Below are positions 43,301 through 52,147 of a stretch of 64,000 nucleotides of DNA, piece after piece. The stretch's first letter is position 1, and every line of letters starts with the position of its first letter. The translations under genes were made by a program, and so were the position numbers. This DNA is from Gallaecimonas xiamenensis 3-C-1 (GTDB taxonomy: Bacteria; Pseudomonadota; Gammaproteobacteria; Enterobacterales; Gallaecimonadaceae). The notes under the pieces were generated by a model. That model did not search any database. It was not told the origin of the DNA and was given only the letters and a program-made list of their open reading frames with translations. The DNA lies in contig NZ_AMRI01000015.1 in the NCBI RefSeq assembly GCF_000299915.1, positions 44,262 to 108,261 on the forward strand, written 5' to 3'.

Positions 43301-44487
43301 CAATGCAGGCGGCGACGGCTGGCCACCAGGATCAGGGTTGCCACCAGCAGCACCAGGCCACTGGCCAGCATCACGGCGCCAGCGCCGCTGGTGTCGACGA
43401 TAACGCCGCCCATCAACGCCCCCAGGGCAATGGCCAATTGAATGGCCGAGACAATAAGGGCACCGCCACTCTCGGTCTGATCCGGAACCACTTGGGTAAC
43501 CCAGGTGGACCAGCTGACCGGCGTGCCGCCAAAGGCCAGGCCCCAAAGCACTATCATCACCAGGCCCAGCAAGGCACTGCCCTGGTCCAGCAAGCCCAGC
43601 AGCAACAGGGCCATCAGCAATGCGACTGTGGCACCCAGCAATACCTTCGGCAAGTACCGCCCGATAAGGCGCCCGGCCAGCAAGGTGCCGCAGAAGTTGG
43701 CCAGGCCAAAGCCCAACAACACTAACGAAATCACCTGCAGTCCCAGTTGCTGGTGCTCCAGGTAGTCGCGCAAGTAGGTAAAACCGGCAAAATGAGCGGT
43801 AAAGATCAGGGTTACCACCCCTATCCCCAAGCCCAGCCCGGGGCGCTTAAGCACTGCCCAAAGCCCGGCCATGCTGCCCCCGGCCTGGGCTGTTAAGGGT
43901 GGCAGCAACATCCATTGGGCGGCCATGGTCAGGGCGCTCAGCAACGTCGCCATGGCAAAGACCTCACGCCACCCCCAAAGGCCTCCAAGGTAGCTACCCA
44001 GCCCGGCCGCCGTGATGGTCGCCAGTGGCACGCCGCTGAAGATAAGGGAAAGGGCCTTGGGAGCTTGCCGTTCGCTGACCAGCCGGATGGTAGTGGCCGC
44101 CGCTATGGCCCAAAAGCCCCCGAGGGCCAGGCCCAGGCCGATACGGGCCGCTAACAACACCCACAGGTTGGGGGCCAGGGCCACCGCCAGGTTGGACACC
44201 AACATCAGCCCACTCAAGGCCACCATGACCCGGCGCCGGTCAATGCCTTTGGTCAGGGGCACTATGGCCAGGCCTCCCAGCAGGGCCATCAGCGCCGTCA
44301 CCGTCACGGCCTGGCCCATCTGGCCGGCACTGACCCCCAGGGCCTCCCCCATGGGAGTCAGCAGGCTGGCCGGCAGGAATTCTGCCGTCACCAGGGCAAA
44401 GACCCCCATGGCGATGGACCAGACGGCAGGCCAGCCACCTGTGCCGCTCAGGGCTGTGTCGTTGGTGGCAGTTTGGGGTCCGGACAT
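43300..44487 (-). CDS. MFS (DHA1) exporter, NepI/AraJ-like
   Basis: 395 residues with twelve predicted membrane helices. The loop GIDRRRVM and the fifth-helix region ARIGLGLALGGFWAIAAATTIRLV, split across helices 3-4, resemble NepI purine ribonucleoside and sugar efflux proteins. The true substrate is unknown. The divergent AraC-type gene starts 78 bases away, so the pair probably forms a regulator-exporter unit. Confidence 0.88.
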   Translation of the reverse strand: MSGPQTATNDTALSGTGGWPAVWSIAMGVFALVTAEFLPASLLTPMGEALGVSAGQMGQAVTVTALMALLGGLAIVPLTKGIDRRRVMVALSGLMLVSNLAVALAPNLWVLLAARIGLGLALGGFWAIAAATTIRLVSERQAPKALSLIFSGVPLATITAAGLGSYLGGLWGWREVFAMATLLSALTMAAQWMLLPPLTAQAGGSMAGLWAVLKRPGLGLGIGVVTLIFTAHFAGFTYLRDYLEHQQLGLQVISLVLLGFGLANFCGTLLAGRLIGRYLPKVLLGATVALLMALLLLGLLDQGSALLGLVMIVLWGLAFGGTPVSWSTWVTQVVPDQTESGGALIVSAIQLAIALGALMGGVIVDTSGAGAVMLASGLVLLVATLILVASRRRLH

Positions 44488-44565
44488 GTTTTACCTCGAT
44501 AATGACTGAAATCGAGGCCAAGAATACGGTAGGCTTTTAGGACGAACTATCACACCAAGTCCGCA

Positions 44566-45525
44566 ATGATTGATAAATCGTCTGAGAATACTGTCACGGG
44601 CCAGGACAGGTTGAGCCAACTGCTGATGGGCATGCGCCTGTTCGGGGTCTGTTACCGCCATGTACTGGCCGATCCGCCTTTTGGCCTAAGCTACGCCCAC
44701 CAGCCAGGGCGCAGCCAGCTGCACTTTGTCACCAAGGGTGAGCTGGTGCTGCGTACCGACAGCGGTTACCAGCTGCTGGCCGCCGGTGACGCCGTGCTGC
44801 TGCCTAGGGGACCTGCCCATGCCCTGCTGACCGCCAACGATCTGCCCTGTGCCGACATCCTCTCCTTGGCGGCCGATCCGGTCTGCGATCATTTTGCCTG
44901 CCTGGGTAACGATGCCAATAGCCAGCACCAGTTTTTCAGTGCCTGTATGGATATGGATCTGGGGCCCATGCAGCCGTTGGTGGCGCAGATGCCGGAGCTT
45001 ATCCATGTGGGCACCCTCTTGGATAGATACCCCGAACTTGGCGCCATACTGGATGCCATGCGCCGCGAGTCGGCTTTGCAGCGGGCCGGGGCGGCGGGGA
45101 TCTTGTCACGGCTGGCCGAAGTATTGGCGGCAACCCTGATCCGGGGCTGGGTAGAATGCCAGTGCACAGGCGGGGCCAGCTGGGTTCAGGCGCTCAAGGA
45201 GCCAAGGCTGGGCGCCCTGATGGCGGCGCTGCACAAAGATCCGGGGCAACAGTGGACTGTGGCCAGCATGGCGGCCCAGATCGGCATGTCCCGTTCGGTA
45301 TTTGCCGAACGCTTCAAGGCCATGACCGGCTTGGCGCCACTGCAATACCTGACCGAGCTGCGCATGCAGCTGGCCAGGCAATGGCTGGAACAGGACAAGA
45401 TGGCCTTGGCCGAGGTGGTGTACCGACTGGGTTATGGCTCCAGCGCCGCTTTTTCACGGGCCTTTAAGAAGGCCACCGGCCAGACGCCGGGGACCTTAAG
45501 ATCGGCTCAGGCCAGCAGGGCCTGA
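44566..45525 (+). CDS. AraC-family transcriptional regulator
   Basis: 319 residues. An N-terminal cupin (about 20-200, with PGRSQLHFVTKGEL and LPRGPAHALL) is followed by a C-terminal AraC double helix-turn-helix (about 215-310; MAAQIGMSRSVFAERFKAMT, VVYRLGYGSSAAFSRAFKKA). It most likely controls the divergent MFS exporter from the shared 78-base region. Its 3' end overlaps the convergent yjjG end by 19 bases. Confidence 0.92.
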   Translation: MIDKSSENTVTGQDRLSQLLMGMRLFGVCYRHVLADPPFGLSYAHQPGRSQLHFVTKGELVLRTDSGYQLLAAGDAVLLPRGPAHALLTANDLPCADILSLAADPVCDHFACLGNDANSQHQFFSACMDMDLGPMQPLVAQMPELIHVGTLLDRYPELGAILDAMRRESALQRAGAAGILSRLAEVLAATLIRGWVECQCTGGASWVQALKEPRLGALMAALHKDPGQQWTVASMAAQIGMSRSVFAERFKAMTGLAPLQYLTELRMQLARQWLEQDKMALAEVVYRLGYGSSAAFSRAFKKATGQTPGTLRSAQASRA

Positions 45526-46175
45526 AGCTCTTCAAGGGCCGCCACCTCATAGGTGGGGTTAACCCCTTGGGGCCGGTCCAGGCGATGGCGGTTGAACCAG
45601 CAGGTGTCCAGGCCCACATTGTTGCCTCCCACCACGTCCGCATGGGGGTTGTCCCCCACCATCAGCGCCTTTTGCGGCTTACCGCCCATTTTGTCGAAGG
45701 TAAAGGCAAAGATGGCCGGATCGGGCTTGGCGATACCGGCTTCTTCCGAGGTCACCACCAGATCGAAGACATCGCTCCAGCCGGCCTTGGCCAGGCGCCC
45801 GGGCTGCATGGAGGCAAAACCGTTGCTGATAATGCCAAGCTTCACCCGGCCCTTGAGGCTGTGCAGCAGGCTGTGGGCCCCTTCCATGGGCGGGCAATGG
45901 TCCACCATGGCGTCCAGGAACCCCTGGTTGAGCTGCTGGGGGCTGACCCCAAAGCGCTGGCCCCATTGGCTGAACCTGTCTTCTTGCAGGGTCTTGGCGT
46001 CAATCTCGCCCTTGTGGTAGCGGTCCCAGAGCACCAGGTTCTTGGCCTGGAAATCACTGAAGCAGGTGTCGGTCATGGTATGGCCGTAATCGGCCAGCAG
46101 ACTTTGCAAACCACCCTTGGAATTGAAACGGAACAGGGTCTCGTCCGCGTCAAACAGCACCCATTGGTATTGCAT
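45507..46175 (-). CDS. yjjG: Pyrimidine 5'-nucleotidase YjjG (house-cleaning)
   Basis: 222 residues, HAD superfamily. Motif I is FDADETLF (Asp 9 and 11), motif II TSEEAGIAKPDPAIF includes the catalytic Lys, and motif IV is MVGDNPHADVVGG. The family removes phosphate from dUMP, UMP and non-canonical pyrimidine monophosphates. It is 30 bases after bioD on the same strand, so it may be transcribed with the biotin genes; a functional link is not evident... beyond position. Confidence 0.92.
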   Translation of the reverse strand: MQYQWVLFDADETLFRFNSKGGLQSLLADYGHTMTDTCFSDFQAKNLVLWDRYHKGEIDAKTLQEDRFSQWGQRFGVSPQQLNQGFLDAMVDHCPPMEGAHSLLHSLKGRVKLGIISNGFASMQPGRLAKAGWSDVFDLVVTSEEAGIAKPDPAIFAFTFDKMGGKPQKALMVGDNPHADVVGGNNVGLDTCWFNRHRLDRPQGVNPTYEVAALEELQALLA

Positions 46176-46205
46176 CTTTAGCCTCCTGTGGTCAGGCCGG
46201 GCAGC

Positions 46206-46847
46206 CTAGCACGGATGCCAGTTCACTTCGATAGCAGCGGGGTCCGGCTGATGGCCGGCCCGGGCCAGCAGCGGCGCCCCCAGGTGGCGTTCCAGATAGG
46301 CAAGGTTTTCATCCAGCCGGTCCATGGGGCCCAGGCCACAGTTGGCCACCCAGCCGATAAGCTCAAGGCCGTCGCGGCCAATGGCCTCGGCACTCAGCAA
46401 AGCGTGGTTGACGCAGCCAAGCTTCATGCCCACCACCAGGATGACACCGCCGCCCCAGGCCTTGGCCAGATCGGCAAAGCCTTCTGTCTCATTCAGTGGC
46501 ACGCGCCAGCCCCCTGCCCCTTCCATCAGCAGCCAGTCGGCCTGTTGGTGTTGCCAGGGGGCCATGGCGGCCAACACCTTGGCCACATCCAGGCTGACCC
46601 CGGCTTCGCCGGCGGCCAGGTGCGGGGCTATGGGCGGCGCAAAATAAAAGGGGTTGTGGCTGTCCAGGTGCAGCTGCAGGGTCGAGTGGCGCCACAGGCG
46701 CTCGGCATCGTCCCTGCCGCCGGAGGCGATGGGTTTTAGGCCCGCCACCTGTTGGCCCATCCGGCCAAGGTGGGCCAGGATGGCGCAGCTGATATGGGTT
46801 TTACCGGCGTCGGTGTCGGTGCCCGTTACAAAAAGGCGTTTTGCCAT
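46206..46847 (-). CDS. bioD: Dethiobiotin synthetase
   Basis: 213 residues with the P-loop GTDTDAGKTH (about 7-16) and the MEGAGGWRVPL motif near 107. It closes the ureido ring of dethiobiotin from DAPA, CO2 and ATP. Its start lies inside bioC (22-base overlap), so bioF-bioC-bioD are translationally coupled. Gene order bioB-F-C-D is as in E. coli. Confidence 0.96.
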   Translation of the reverse strand: MAKRLFVTGTDTDAGKTHISCAILAHLGRMGQQVAGLKPIASGGRDDAERLWRHSTLQLHLDSHNPFYFAPPIAPHLAAGEAGVSLDVAKVLAAMAPWQHQQADWLLMEGAGGWRVPLNETEGFADLAKAWGGGVILVVGMKLGCVNHALLSAEAIGRDGLELIGWVANCGLGPMDRLDENLAYLERHLGAPLLARAGHQPDPAAIEVNWHPC

Positions 46848-47563
46848 GACAGTAATCCAATTCGGTAGGTAAGGGGCAGGCCAAGGGCGGTACGCTGCCT
46901 TTCAAGGGCCGCCACAAATTGCCGGTAAGGGCCCTTGCCGGTCAGCCCCTGGGCCCGCTCCGGCACATGGTGGGCCCCTATGCCTTTAAGGCTTTGGCGC
47001 AGGCTCTTAAGGTCGGCAAAGTGCATCACAAAGTCCCGTACCTCAAGGTGGGCCTGGCTTGGCAGCATGGCCCTGAGCTGATGCTCTTGTGGCATGGCCA
47101 GTACATGGCCTCTGTCCCGGCCCCAGGCCTGGCTGAGCTCCTTGAGGCTACCGGCCAGGGGCAGTGCCACCAGGGCCTGGCCACCCGGCGCCAATACCCG
47201 GGCCAGTTCCCCAAGGGCAAGCTCCAAACTGGCGCACCATTGCAGGGCCAGGCTCGACACCACGAGGTCGACACTGGCCGACGCCAAAGGCAGCTGCTGG
47301 GCGTCGCCCTGAAGTAACAGCGCCCCGGGCGCCTTAGCAGCGGCCTGGGCCAGCATGTCGGCGCTGATATCCAGGCCCATCAGGGTATGGGCCTCAAGGC
47401 GCGCCAGGCAATAGCCGGTGCCGCAGCCCAGGTCCAAGGCCCGCGCCACCGGCCCCGGCACCTGGCTTAACAGCCAGTCCGCCACCTGCTGCTGCAAACC
47501 GGCGTTGCGATCGTATTGGCCGGCTGCCTGGCCAAAGGCACGGGCGACATCAGCCAGGGACAT
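46826..47563 (-). CDS. bioC: Malonyl-ACP O-methyltransferase BioC
   Basis: 245 residues, class I SAM-dependent methyltransferase with the motif LDLGCGTGYCLARLE near 43 and the BioC family end GLPLTYRIGLLSWQ region. It methylates malonyl-ACP to disguise it for fatty acid synthesis on the way to pimeloyl-ACP. It overlaps bioF by 14 bases. The matching esterase gene bioH is not in this window. Confidence 0.94.
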   Translation of the reverse strand: MSLADVARAFGQAAGQYDRNAGLQQQVADWLLSQVPGPVARALDLGCGTGYCLARLEAHTLMGLDISADMLAQAAAKAPGALLLQGDAQQLPLASASVDLVVSSLALQWCASLELALGELARVLAPGGQALVALPLAGSLKELSQAWGRDRGHVLAMPQEHQLRAMLPSQAHLEVRDFVMHFADLKSLRQSLKGIGAHHVPERAQGLTGKGPYRQFVAALERQRTALGLPLTYRIGLLSWQNAFL

Positions 47564-48653
47564 GGTGCGCCTCCAGGCAATCGAGGAGCCCGTCGAGCTG
47601 AGCCAGGCTCAGCCCGGCATTCAAGGTGATGCGAAGGCGCGCCTGGGGCACGGTCGGGGGGCGGATGGCCGGGCAAAAGTAGCCTGCGGCCAGCAACTGG
47701 CGTGACAGCGCCAAAGCCCCTTGGCTGCTGGCGCACAGCAGCGGCTGGATGGGCGTATTGGAGGCCAGTACCGGCAGCCCCCGTTTGTTGCAGCCGGCCT
47801 GGAAATGGGCCACCAGCTCGGCCAGTTTTTCCCGGCGCCAGCCTTGCTGCTGGACCTTATCGAGGTTGGCCGACACCAAGTCGAGGGTGGCAAGGGGCAA
47901 AGCCGTGGAGTAGATGTACTCGCGGCAAAAATTGTCGATGGCCTCTCCCAATACCCGGGGGCCGGCCACAAAGGCGCCTCCGGCACCCAGGGCCTTGCCG
48001 AAGGTGGCCATCAGGATATCGGGCTTGGCGCCCTGGGCTTCCATCAGGCCCCGGCCTTCAGCCCCCAACACCCCCAGGCCGTGGGCGTCGTCCACGTAGA
48101 GGGTCTGGCCCAGGGCTTTTAGCCCCGCCAGGTCGGCACAATCCCCGTCCATGGAAAAGACGCCGTCACTGACAACCAGGCTGGGCGCTCGGATCAGGCC
48201 CTTGAGCTGAGCCAGATCCAGGTGGCGATAACGGCGAAAAGCCCCGCCAACGGTCTTGGCCGGGCGGCGCAGGCTGCCGTCCAGCAAGGAGGCATGGTTG
48301 AGGCGGTCATGGAATACCGGCTGGTCGGCAAAGAGGGACAAGACGCCGCTATTGGCGGCAAAACCGGAGCAAAAGAGCCTGACCGACTCAAAGCCCAGCC
48401 AATGGGCCAGCCGGTCACACAGGGCCTGGTGTTCCTGGCTGTGCCCCGACACCAGGGGCGAGGCGCTGGCACCGCTGCCGCTGCCCTGCCCTTCGCTGGC
48501 CAAGGCCAGGTAGTCGTTACCGGCCAGGTCCAGGGCCTGTTGGCCCTGGACCCTGACCCAGCCCTGGCCCAGCCGTGCTACCGGCCGACTTTGGCGCCAG
48601 AGTCCGTCGGCCCGCGCTTTTTCCAGGCGCGGGCCTAACCATTGGTCGAGCAT
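47550..48653 (-). CDS. bioF: 8-amino-7-oxononanoate synthase
   Basis: 367 residues of the alpha-oxoamine synthase family. Motifs are DGVFSMDGD near 165, YVDDAHGLGVLG near 190, and the PLP-lysine loop MATFGKALGAGGAF near 225. It condenses pimeloyl-ACP/CoA with alanine. Its ATG follows the bioB stop directly (TAAATG). Confidence 0.95.
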   Translation of the reverse strand: MLDQWLGPRLEKARADGLWRQSRPVARLGQGWVRVQGQQALDLAGNDYLALASEGQGSGSGASASPLVSGHSQEHQALCDRLAHWLGFESVRLFCSGFAANSGVLSLFADQPVFHDRLNHASLLDGSLRRPAKTVGGAFRRYRHLDLAQLKGLIRAPSLVVSDGVFSMDGDCADLAGLKALGQTLYVDDAHGLGVLGAEGRGLMEAQGAKPDILMATFGKALGAGGAFVAGPRVLGEAIDNFCREYIYSTALPLATLDLVSANLDKVQQQGWRREKLAELVAHFQAGCNKRGLPVLASNTPIQPLLCASSQGALALSRQLLAAGYFCPAIRPPTVPQARLRITLNAGLSLAQLDGLLDCLEAHHVPG

Positions 48654-49688
48654 TTAGCGCACTTCGTAGTAGTTGGTCGGGGCGTTTTCCATGGCCACCT
48701 GGGCGGCCAGTACCGCTTCGGTGGTTTCGTCGTCGGCGTCATGGCGCTGTTCGGCATTGATGCCAAGGCGCTTGAACAACTGCAGATCGCGGTTGGCCTC
48801 AGGGTTTTTGGTGGTCAGCAGCTTGTCGCCGTAGAAGATGGAGTTGGCACCGGCGAAAAAGCACAGGGCCTGCATCTCGTCGGTCATCTTCTCGCGGCCG
48901 GCCGACAGCCGTACATGGCTCTTTGGCATCAGGATGCGGGCCACCGCTATGGTACGGACGAATTCGATGGGATCGAGATCTTCGACGTTCTCAAGGGGGG
49001 TACCCTTGACCTTGACCAGCATGTTGATGGGCACAGACTCAGGCTGCACCTCCAGGTTGGCCAGCTGCTGCAACAGGCCGGCGCGGTCGCGGGCGTTTTC
49101 GCCCAGGCCGACGATACCGCCGGAGCAGATCTTCATGCCGGCCTCACGCACATGGCCCAGGGTGTCCAGGCGGTCCTGGTAGGTGCGGGTGGTGATGATC
49201 TGGCCGTAGAACTCGGGGCTGGTGTCGAGGTTGTGGTTGTAATAGTCCAGGCCTGCATCGGCCAGGGCGCTGGCCTGATCGGCGCTCAGCATCCCCAAGG
49301 TCATGCAGGTCTCAAGGCCCAGGGCCTTGACCTCTTTGACCATGGTCATCACATAGGGCATGTCCCTTTCCTTGGGGTTTTTCCAGGCGGCGCCCATGCA
49401 AAAGCGGGTGGCGCCAATGGACTTGGCGCGGCGGGCCTCTTCCAGCACCTTTTCCACTTCCAACAGGCGCTCGCGCTCCACTTCGGTGTGGTAGTGGCCG
49501 GACTGGGGGCAGTATTTGCAGTCTTCCGGGCAGGCGCCGGTCTTGATGGACAGCAGGGTGCTGACCTGCACCTCATTGGGGTTGAAGGTTGCCCGGTGCA
49601 CGGTCTGGGCACGGAACAACAGATCATTGAACGGCAGGTTGAAGAGGGCTTCTATTTCGGGAATGGTCCAATCGTTACGCAGGCTCAC
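48654..49688 (-). CDS. bioB: Biotin synthase
   Basis: 344 residues, radical SAM enzyme. The 4Fe-4S motif is CPEDCKYC near 50-57; later cysteines and Arg in the RLSAGREKM region bind the 2Fe-2S cluster. It inserts sulfur into dethiobiotin. The start is GTG at 49688 with AAGGA upstream. It heads bioBFCD from a promoter at 49721-49748 and is divergent from bioA. Confidence 0.97.
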   Translation of the reverse strand: MSLRNDWTIPEIEALFNLPFNDLLFRAQTVHRATFNPNEVQVSTLLSIKTGACPEDCKYCPQSGHYHTEVERERLLEVEKVLEEARRAKSIGATRFCMGAAWKNPKERDMPYVMTMVKEVKALGLETCMTLGMLSADQASALADAGLDYYNHNLDTSPEFYGQIITTRTYQDRLDTLGHVREAGMKICSGGIVGLGENARDRAGLLQQLANLEVQPESVPINMLVKVKGTPLENVEDLDPIEFVRTIAVARILMPKSHVRLSAGREKMTDEMQALCFFAGANSIFYGDKLLTTKNPEANRDLQLFKRLGINAEQRHDADDETTEAVLAAQVAMENAPTNYYEVR

Positions 49689-49720
49689 GGGCTGTCCTTC
49701 TTGTTCGTCTTAGCTTGGCT

Positions 49721-49748
49721 AGTGTAGGGATAGCCGTTAAGCTGTCAA
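49721..49748 (-). promoter_or_regulatory. Sigma-70 promoter of bioBFCD
   Basis: On the minus strand TTGACA and TACACT are 16 bases apart, 33 bases before the bioB start. The region between bioB and bioA (98 bases) should also hold the BirA operator, but only a degenerate match (GGTAAATG-N16-CGTTGACA on the minus strand) is visible. Confidence 0.7.
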
Positions 49749-49786
49749 CGCCTACCAGTTGAACTGCATTTACCTTTGGTTGTTTT

Positions 49787-51058
49787 GTGAGCATTTCCGA
49801 TTCTGATCGCCAGTTTGATCGCCACCATATCTGGCACCCCTACACCGCCCTTCGCGAGCCTCTGCCCACCTATCCGGTGACCCGTGCCGAGGGGGTCAGG
49901 CTGTACCTGGAAGACGGCCGGGCCCTGGTGGACGGCATGTCGTCCTGGTGGGCTGCCATCCACGGCTATAACCACCCTGCCCTCAACGGCGCCGTTACCG
50001 GCCAGCTGGCCAAGATGAGCCATGTGATGTTTGGCGGTATTACCCATGAGCCGGCCATTCGCCTGTGCCAGGCCCTGGTGGCCATGACCCCGGCGCCCCT
50101 GGACAAGGTGTTTTTGGCCGACTCAGGCTCCATCAGCGTGGAAGTGGCGCTGAAAATGGCGGTGCAGTACTGGCAAGGCCGAGGCAAGCCGGAAAAATGC
50201 CGCTACCTGACCCCACGCCGTGGCTACCACGGCGATACCTTCGGGGCCATGGCGGTAACGGACCCGGACTCGGGCATGCATTGGATGTTCAAGGGACTGT
50301 TGCCGGGGCATCTTTTCATGCCCATGCCCCAGGCCCCTTTTGACGGCGATGCCAGTGCCGATCTGGCCGTTGCCGAGCAGTATTTTGCCGAGCACCACCA
50401 CAGCCTGGCGGCGGTGATCCTCGAGCCGGTGGTGCAAGGGGCCGGCGGCATGCGTATCTATTCCCCGGACTACGTCAAAGGGCTGAGGGCTCTTTGTGAC
50501 CGCTACCAGGTGCTGCTGATCCTCGATGAGATAGCCACCGGCTTTGGCCGCACCGGCAAGCTGTTTGCCATGGAATGGGCCGGCATTTGCCCCGACATCC
50601 TCTGCCTTGGCAAGGCCCTGACCGGCGGCTACATGACCCTGGCTGCCACCCTCACCACCCAGGAAGTGGCGGACGGCATCAGTGACTCGCCGGCCGGCTG
50701 CTTTATGCACGGCCCCACCTTTATGGGCAATCCGTTGGCCTGCGCCGTGGCCTGCCAAAGCCTGGCGCTATTGAGTGAGAACCGCTGGCAAGCCCAGGTG
50801 GCCGCCATCGAAGCCCAGCTCAAGGCCCAGTTACTGCCGTTGGCCAAAGCCGAGTCGGTGGCGGCGGTGCGGGTGCTTGGGGCCATAGGGGTGGTGGAGA
50901 TGAAAGACCCAGTTGACATGGCTCGCCTCCAGGCCCGCTTTGTGGAGCTGGGGGTGTGGATCCGGCCCTTTGGCCGGCTCATCTATGTGATGCCGCCCTA
51001 CCTGATAACCCCGGACGACCTCACCAGGCTCACCTCGGCCATCAAAGCTGTGGTGTAA
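49787..51058 (+). CDS. bioA: Adenosylmethionine-8-amino-7-oxononanoate aminotransferase
   Basis: 423 residues, class III PLP aminotransferase. The family landmarks are HIWHPYTAL near 13, [14 protein letters not shown] near 48, [13 protein letters not shown] near 246 and the PLP lysine in [12 protein letters not shown] near 275. It converts KAPA to DAPA using SAM. The start is GTG at 49787, with no clear Shine-Dalgarno. Divergent from bioB; ends at a bidirectional terminator. Confidence 0.96.
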   Translation: MSISDSDRQFDRHHIWHPYTALREPLPTYPVTRAEGVRLYLEDGRALVDGMSSWWAAIHGYNHPALNGAVTGQLAKMSHVMFGGITHEPAIRLCQALVAMTPAPLDKVFLADSGSISVEVALKMAVQYWQGRGKPEKCRYLTPRRGYHGDTFGAMAVTDPDSGMHWMFKGLLPGHLFMPMPQAPFDGDASADLAVAEQYFAEHHHSLAAVILEPVVQGAGGMRIYSPDYVKGLRALCDRYQVLLILDEIATGFGRTGKLFAMEWAGICPDILCLGKALTGGYMTLAATLTTQEVADGISDSPAGCFMHGPTFMGNPLACAVACQSLALLSENRWQAQVAAIEAQLKAQLLPLAKAESVAAVRVLGAIGVVEMKDPVDMARLQARFVELGVWIRPFGRLIYVMPPYLITPDDLTRLTSAIKAVV

Positions 51059-51085
51059 AAAAGCCGCCCTTAGGGCGGCTTTTTA
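51057..51085. terminator. Bidirectional terminator between bioA and the small lipoprotein gene
   Basis: AAGCCGCCC-TTA-GGGCGGCTT with A and T runs on both sides, between convergent stop codons. Confidence 0.9.
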
Positions 51086-51337
51086 TCAGAAGCCTTCGCG
51101 GCTATAGACGGCGACAGTGTCGCCCAGGTACTGCACCGTTATCACCTTGTCGCCGCTCTGCCATTGGCAGGACTGGGCTTTAAGCACGGCATCACCGCAG
51201 TTGTCCGGTTTACCCAACACCGCTTCCACGTCCGCCTTTTTCATGCCGACACTGAGCTTGTCGTAGTTTTCCACCGTCACCTTGGAGCAGGCACTCAGGC
51301 TCATGACCAGAGCCAGGGGTAACAACCAACGCGTCAT
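51086..51337 (-). CDS. Small outer-membrane-type lipoprotein, SmpA/OmlA-like (DUF3862-like)
   Basis: 83 residues from the ATG at 51337 (AAGGAG upstream). The lipoprotein signal ends at LSACS (Cys near 17). The mature part, with NYDKLSVGMKKADVEAVLGKP, follows the 'Y..L..GM....V...LG.P' pattern of SmpA/BamE-like folds. Function unknown. It begins 42 bases after the borosin methyltransferase stop on the same strand with no terminator between, so it could be the last gene of that operon; this link is inference. Confidence 0.8.
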   Translation of the reverse strand: MTRWLLPLALVMSLSACSKVTVENYDKLSVGMKKADVEAVLGKPDNCGDAVLKAQSCQWQSGDKVITVQYLGDTVAVYSREGF

Positions 51338-51379
51338 GGCGTCTTCTCCTTGCTTGATGTGGAGCAAGCATAATAGAGG

Positions 51380-52147
51380 CTACTGCAGGGCCTCCAGCCG
51401 TTTAATCCAGATTTCGTCCCGCGCTAAAGGTTCCGTTAAGGGAGCAATAACCAGGGTGCTGATCTGGGAGGTTTGGGCCCGGGGCAGATCGCCAAGGGCC
51501 AGGTGCTCTTCCCGGTGGGTTCCTATGGGCAGCTGGGCCGCTTCGTAAAGGATAACGGGATGATTGGGCGGGTAGTACTGGCTGAGCTTTTCCACCAGCA
51601 GCGCCAGCTTGGCTTGCTGGGTGTCAAAACGCTTGAGGGTCAGATCCCCGGTCAGCCCCACCTGCCACAGCAGCAGCAAGGCGCTGGGGTCAATCACCCT
51701 TTTGAAGATCAAAAACTGGGTGGCTTCCATGCTTTGTACACCACGCTGGCCCGGATCCAGGCCAAGGTCGGCATAAAGGCAGGCCTCGGCAGAGATCCCC
51801 GCTTCCATCCGGGCAACAAAACCCAGGGCCCTGGCTTCGCGAATGGCCATATGGGGCACGTCGGCAAAGACGCCGGGGTGACCGTAAAACACGGCGCAGA
51901 CCTGTTTGCCCTGGTTTAGCGCCGCCAGTATGGTGTCGGTCATCTCACGGTAGGCCAGGCGCCGGGACTTATCGTCGCCGTAGCTGGGGTGCAGGGACTG
52001 CAGATCCGGGCGCTGGGTCTTCAGCCAGGCCAGGGCCATGCCATCCACCAGGGCAAAAACGGTGTCGGCACTGGCAATTTCACTCAGGCAACGTTCACTC
52101 AGATGACGGCCCAGGGTGATCCCCAGGCCAACAACCACCAGACTCAT
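51380..52147 (-). CDS. Split-borosin peptide alpha-N-methyltransferase (SonM-like)
   Basis: 255 residues of the tetrapyrrole (precorrin) methylase fold. SAM-site landmarks are VVVGLGI at the N-terminus and YGHPGVF at 88-94. Y56, R62 and Y66 have the 6- and 4-residue spacing of the catalytic Y66/R72/Y76 of the fungal borosin enzyme OphMA, and Y88 matches its Y98. MEAGISAEACLYADLG (114-129) is also typical of SonM of Shewanella as I recall it. Such enzymes methylate backbone amides of a partner precursor peptide. Unlike fungal borosins there is no fused core: the precursor is encoded 1.8 kb upstream in the same operon. It overlaps the TPR/GGDEF gene by four bases (ATGA). A cobalamin role is unlikely: no cob/hem genes are near. 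Confidence 0.88.
   Translation of the reverse strand: MSLVVVGLGITLGRHLSERCLSEIASADTVFALVDGMALAWLKTQRPDLQSLHPSYGDDKSRRLAYREMTDTILAALNQGKQVCAVFYGHPGVFADVPHMAIREARALGFVARMEAGISAEACLYADLGLDPGQRGVQSMEATQFLIFKRVIDPSALLLLWQVGLTGDLTLKRFDTQQAKLALLVEKLSQYYPPNHPVILYEAAQLPIGTHREEHLALGDLPRAQTSQISTLVIAPLTEPLARDEIWIKRLEALQ

Noticed and set aside
49743..49775. Canonical BirA operator in the bioA-bioB gap
   Set aside because: Only about 5-6 of 9 positions match in each half, so it is described as degenerate rather than called a site.
51380..52147. Cobalamin or siroheme biosynthesis methylase
   Set aside because: The fold is shared, but no cob, cbi or hem gene is near, the borosin Tyr/Arg/Tyr spacing is present, and a LigA-like peptide lies in the same operon.
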